Of a DNA stretch of 64,000 bases, positions 62,901 to 64,000 are shown one piece after another. The stretch's first letter is position 1; each line of letters begins with the position of its first letter. Both the position numbers and the translations under genes were made by a program. The notes below the pieces were generated by a model, which saw only the letters and a program-made list of their open reading frames with translations, was not told the DNA's origin and searched no databases. The DNA comes from CAVZTX01 sp963778375 (GTDB lineage Bacteria > Chloroflexota > Ktedonobacteria > Ktedonobacterales > Ktedonobacteraceae): the NCBI GenBank assembly GCA_963778375.1, contig CAVZTX010000018.1, positions 62,001 to 126,000 on the forward strand. Reading direction: 5' to 3'.

Positions 62901-63166
62901 GTCGGTCGATGCGCCTTGTATTCGGCGAACTGCTGGTGCCGGAAGGTCGGTGACGGACGATCAAAGGTCACCGCGAGATAGTCAGGCCGAATATCACCCA
63001 GCGCCTTGATCAGCATATTCGTGAAGCCAAAAGTGGCGTTGACCGGCTCTCCGCTGCTATTGGTCAGGTTTTCCGGTAGCGCATGGAAGGCGCGATGGAT
63101 CATCGCATGCCCGTCTATCAACACGATTGTCTTGCGAGGCAATTCCCCACGTGGTTGTTCTGTCAT
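59939..63166 (-). CDS. polA: DNA polymerase I
   Basis: 1075 residues, longer than the usual 870-930. 5'-nuclease (about 10-300) with VLIDGHAMIHRAFHAL, FDRPSPTFRH, DGFEADDVLG and GDTSDNIPGVPGIGEKTA. A variable, low-complexity linker (about 305-455) contains a dispersed repeat. The 3'-5' exonuclease (about 455-650) keeps its residues: LDTES, LHNAKYDMQLF and YAGADADMTLRL, so proofreading is likely. The polymerase domain (about 680-1075) has SSGRLSLSNPNLQNIP, LTADYSQFELRILAH, DQRRLAKTVVYAVLYGQSAFG and the catalytic QVHDELVFE. Repairs DNA and processes Okazaki fragments. No frameshift. The metallophosphoesterase gene ends 12 bases upstream. Confidence 0.95.
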   Translation of the reverse strand: MTEQPRGELPRKTIVLIDGHAMIHRAFHALPENLTNSSGEPVNATFGFTNMLIKALGDIRPDYLAVTFDRPSPTFRHQQFAEYKAHRPTLPDNMRSQFGRIREIVEAFGTPIYEKDGFEADDVLGTLSVQATALGVDTIILTGDMDTLQLVNEHVRVFAAKRGISEITEYDEAAVEARYGFVPQKLPDYKALVGDTSDNIPGVPGIGEKTASRLIAAYEDLEGILSHVDELKPREQKALHEGAEQARKSKFLATIVLDAPVQLDLESSRVGQINRDKVLALFRQLEFRTLVDKIPGATSEQATVGDARREAGDGTRSLSGVQVIERPGNLPISDSDHTRSNGQDIQGTRGDARRAKVESIPRQEEELLFAAPVGVVPIMTPPSPPAREQESIGSLAAQSADPSLSLTMTRSPQQHEDEAIGEDEATQLSLFGTLETTDETESARVRKLRLPSIPTGEPLFIEEHAEVYATNTLVVNSEEALAVLVKSLRDAGHFALDTESTSEDPWHAELVGISCSMAAGEAYYIPVGHVRSVDGEEPSYQLQKEMVLEKLRPVLEDSHIKKYLHNAKYDMQLFLRCGITVRGLAFDTMVGAYLVDPGRRGLGLKDQVFQRLGHVMTPIAQLIGSGSKMISMAQVPIRKAADYAGADADMTLRLVEPVREELRRHGLLDLYYHIELPLVPVLLQMEMYGVALDGEFLRELEQRLGEQIRTLEQEIYASVGHQFNVNSTKQLGEILFGELKLPAGKKNKTGYSVSADVIESLRGKHPMVDYLLEYRQLSKLKSTYVDGLLALMDPVMGRVHTSFNQTIASSGRLSLSNPNLQNIPIRTEVGRQIRRAFIADPSYVLLTADYSQFELRILAHITHEPRLVEAFTQNEDIHTITAGSLFNVPPSEVTKDQRRLAKTVVYAVLYGQSAFGLSNITGMTNSEASAFIKRYHETFPRIKDYVDSTLRQAYTQGYVNTLYGRKRYFPDMHSLPFNERQALEREAMNMPIQGTNADLIKMAMIRIQHAIEEKRLKARMILQVHDELVFEVPVEELERTKYLVKRLMEDVGDLDVPIKVELKAGKNWYEAEPME
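61940..62007. repeat. Dispersed palindromic repeat inside polA
   Basis: Left arm GTGAGCGAAAGCGAAGGATCT (61947-61967, first bases quoted below 20 in findings) and right arm starting AGATCCTATGCTTTCC (61985-62007) form an imperfect inverted repeat, loop of 17. The left arm is the same element as 30605-30631. It encodes linker residues about 386-408. A 15-base direct repeat CGTCGTGCATCACCC (62106-62120 and 62241-62255) lies nearby in the same linker. Confidence 0.65.
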
Positions 63167-63178
63167 ATGTTCTTCCTC

Positions 63179-64000
63179 TTACTCTGCTAGTACCCTATAA
63201 CGGGCGTTCGTACCACTCTCCCACGCATATAAGCGGACCTCTGATGGCCCATCTTCATCTATCGTAATCATTCCAAATGTGAATTGAGTTCTATCTCGTA
63301 AAGGAATGTGCTGCCAATCGGGTTGACGTAGCCACTCAACCAGTGCAGGCGTTATCTCATCAGGCGTGGGTAGCGCTACACGTTTCGTCCATGTGCCCGT
63401 GTTGAGATAGGTCTGCCTCCTGTCATGAAGCGTATCGATTAGCCACATATGCGAATGCCCGGCAATTGCATAGCGGAGTGCCGGGTTGATGTATAACACA
63501 TGTTGAATGCCTCTGGCCACATCCTCTCCCATTGTATAGGGTACCGGCGTACATATTGCTGCAATAGCCTCAAGTGGTGGCAACATCAGGGCATCGCGTA
63601 ATGCCAGAAACTCTACGATGGCGTCCTCATTGTCCTCTGCGTTCGTCAAACTCTCCTGCTTCTTCGTCTCAGCCAAGCGTGTCTCACTGTTTGCTTTCGA
63701 TTCTGGTGAACGGGCCTCCACATCTTGTTGGAAGGCGAGGAAATCACGTATCGCATGTTCAAACAAACGGACAGGAATACGCTCATCGCCGGGAGCCAGG
63801 TCGGCTAATGCTTTGCGCGGATACGAGAGCATACCCATCAAGCGATCTGCTGTTTCTAGCGTAAGATCAGGGTCTAACAAAGACAGGAGCGCTATCTGGC
63901 GCAGGATATTTATTGATGGCTCAAAGTGATCAAAGTAGGGATATGCTAGGCTGATTGGATGTCCCACACGCAGTACATACTGTGATCCAACGGGTAGCGG
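63179..64000 (-). CDS. Metallophosphoesterase, N-terminus outside window
   Basis: The frame is open through the right edge, so the 5' end is missing. About 273 residues are seen. An internal GTG at 63967 is not the likely start because the frame continues as PLPVGSQYVLRVGHPI. Near the C-terminus AIAGHSHMWLIDTL and TYLNTGTWTKRVALP are the GHSH metal-ligand motif and the closing strand of calcineurin-type phosphoesterases. A long insertion (ARSPESKANSETRLAETKKQ) is helical and charged. The first metal-binding motif would lie outside. Substrate unknown. Confidence 0.78.
   Translation of the reverse strand, partial: PLPVGSQYVLRVGHPISLAYPYFDHFEPSINILRQIALLSLLDPDLTLETADRLMGMLSYPRKALADLAPGDERIPVRLFEHAIRDFLAFQQDVEARSPESKANSETRLAETKKQESLTNAEDNEDAIVEFLALRDALMLPPLEAIAAICTPVPYTMGEDVARGIQHVLYINPALRYAIAGHSHMWLIDTLHDRRQTYLNTGTWTKRVALPTPDEITPALVEWLRQPDWQHIPLRDRTQFTFGMITIDEDGPSEVRLYAWESGTNARYRVLAE

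Noticed and set aside
1..64000. CRISPR array, tRNA, rRNA, prophage or integrase genes
   Set aside because: No regular spacer repeats, no tRNA T-loop (GTTCGAATC-like) with pairing arms, and no integrase or transposase with full motifs were found.

Overview
The window looks like chromosomal DNA of a Chloroflexota bacterium, most probably a soil Ktedonobacteria-type organism. This is an inference from gene content, since no rRNA gene is present. The pointers are a Ser/Thr kinase fused to a WD40 propeller, many large secreted beta-propeller proteins with Thr/Pro-rich linkers, several ABC-2 exporters with two-component or MerR control, and mid-range GC with mixed strands and little long-range operon order.

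Layout. 1-1051: an ArsR regulator, an AHSA1 protein and a DUF1801 protein form an operon under a leaderless-type promoter. 1541-3563: a secreted FMN-carrier protein with an NqrB/RnfD-ferredoxin-reductase fusion. 3580-10245: a DinB remnant, a membrane protein, an alpha/beta hydrolase, the WD40 kinase, and argJ-argD. 10462-21906: a sialidase-like lipoprotein, two ABC-2 transporters, one beside a NarL-type histidine kinase/rhodanese/response-regulator cluster and one behind a MerR regulator, and a secreted propeller protein. 22017-25370: hicBA, ftsH and comF. 25476-40172: an island of exported proteins, most with signal peptides. A gene pair (secreted BNR-like protein plus a Gln/Pro-rich single-span protein) occurs twice in divergent orientation, and three promoters share 11-bp-spaced repeats. 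40702-50775: acyl-CoA synthetase, a decayed GxGYxYP protein, an Rpn-family nuclease, a MaoC hydratase and two acyl-CoA dehydrogenases. 50903-64000: cupredoxin, Ogt, membrane proteins, a HEPN/MNT remnant, an epimerase, an acetyltransferase, a glycogen debranching enzyme, an aminotransferase, polA and a metallophosphoesterase.

Two themes stand out. First, many genes are interrupted by single frameshifts or in-frame stops (10462, 14140, 18756, 28137, 34260, 37787, 42310, 42650, 58632, plus DinB and HEPN remnants), while long housekeeping genes such as ftsH, polA and argJ are intact. This means either accessory-gene decay or local sequence error, and only reads can decide. Second, the exported-protein island shares cis-elements (tandem YAACCA boxes at 11-bp spacing in front of a -10) that look like sites for an OmpR/SARP-type activator. 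This points to a co-regulated, apparently undescribed secretome module.
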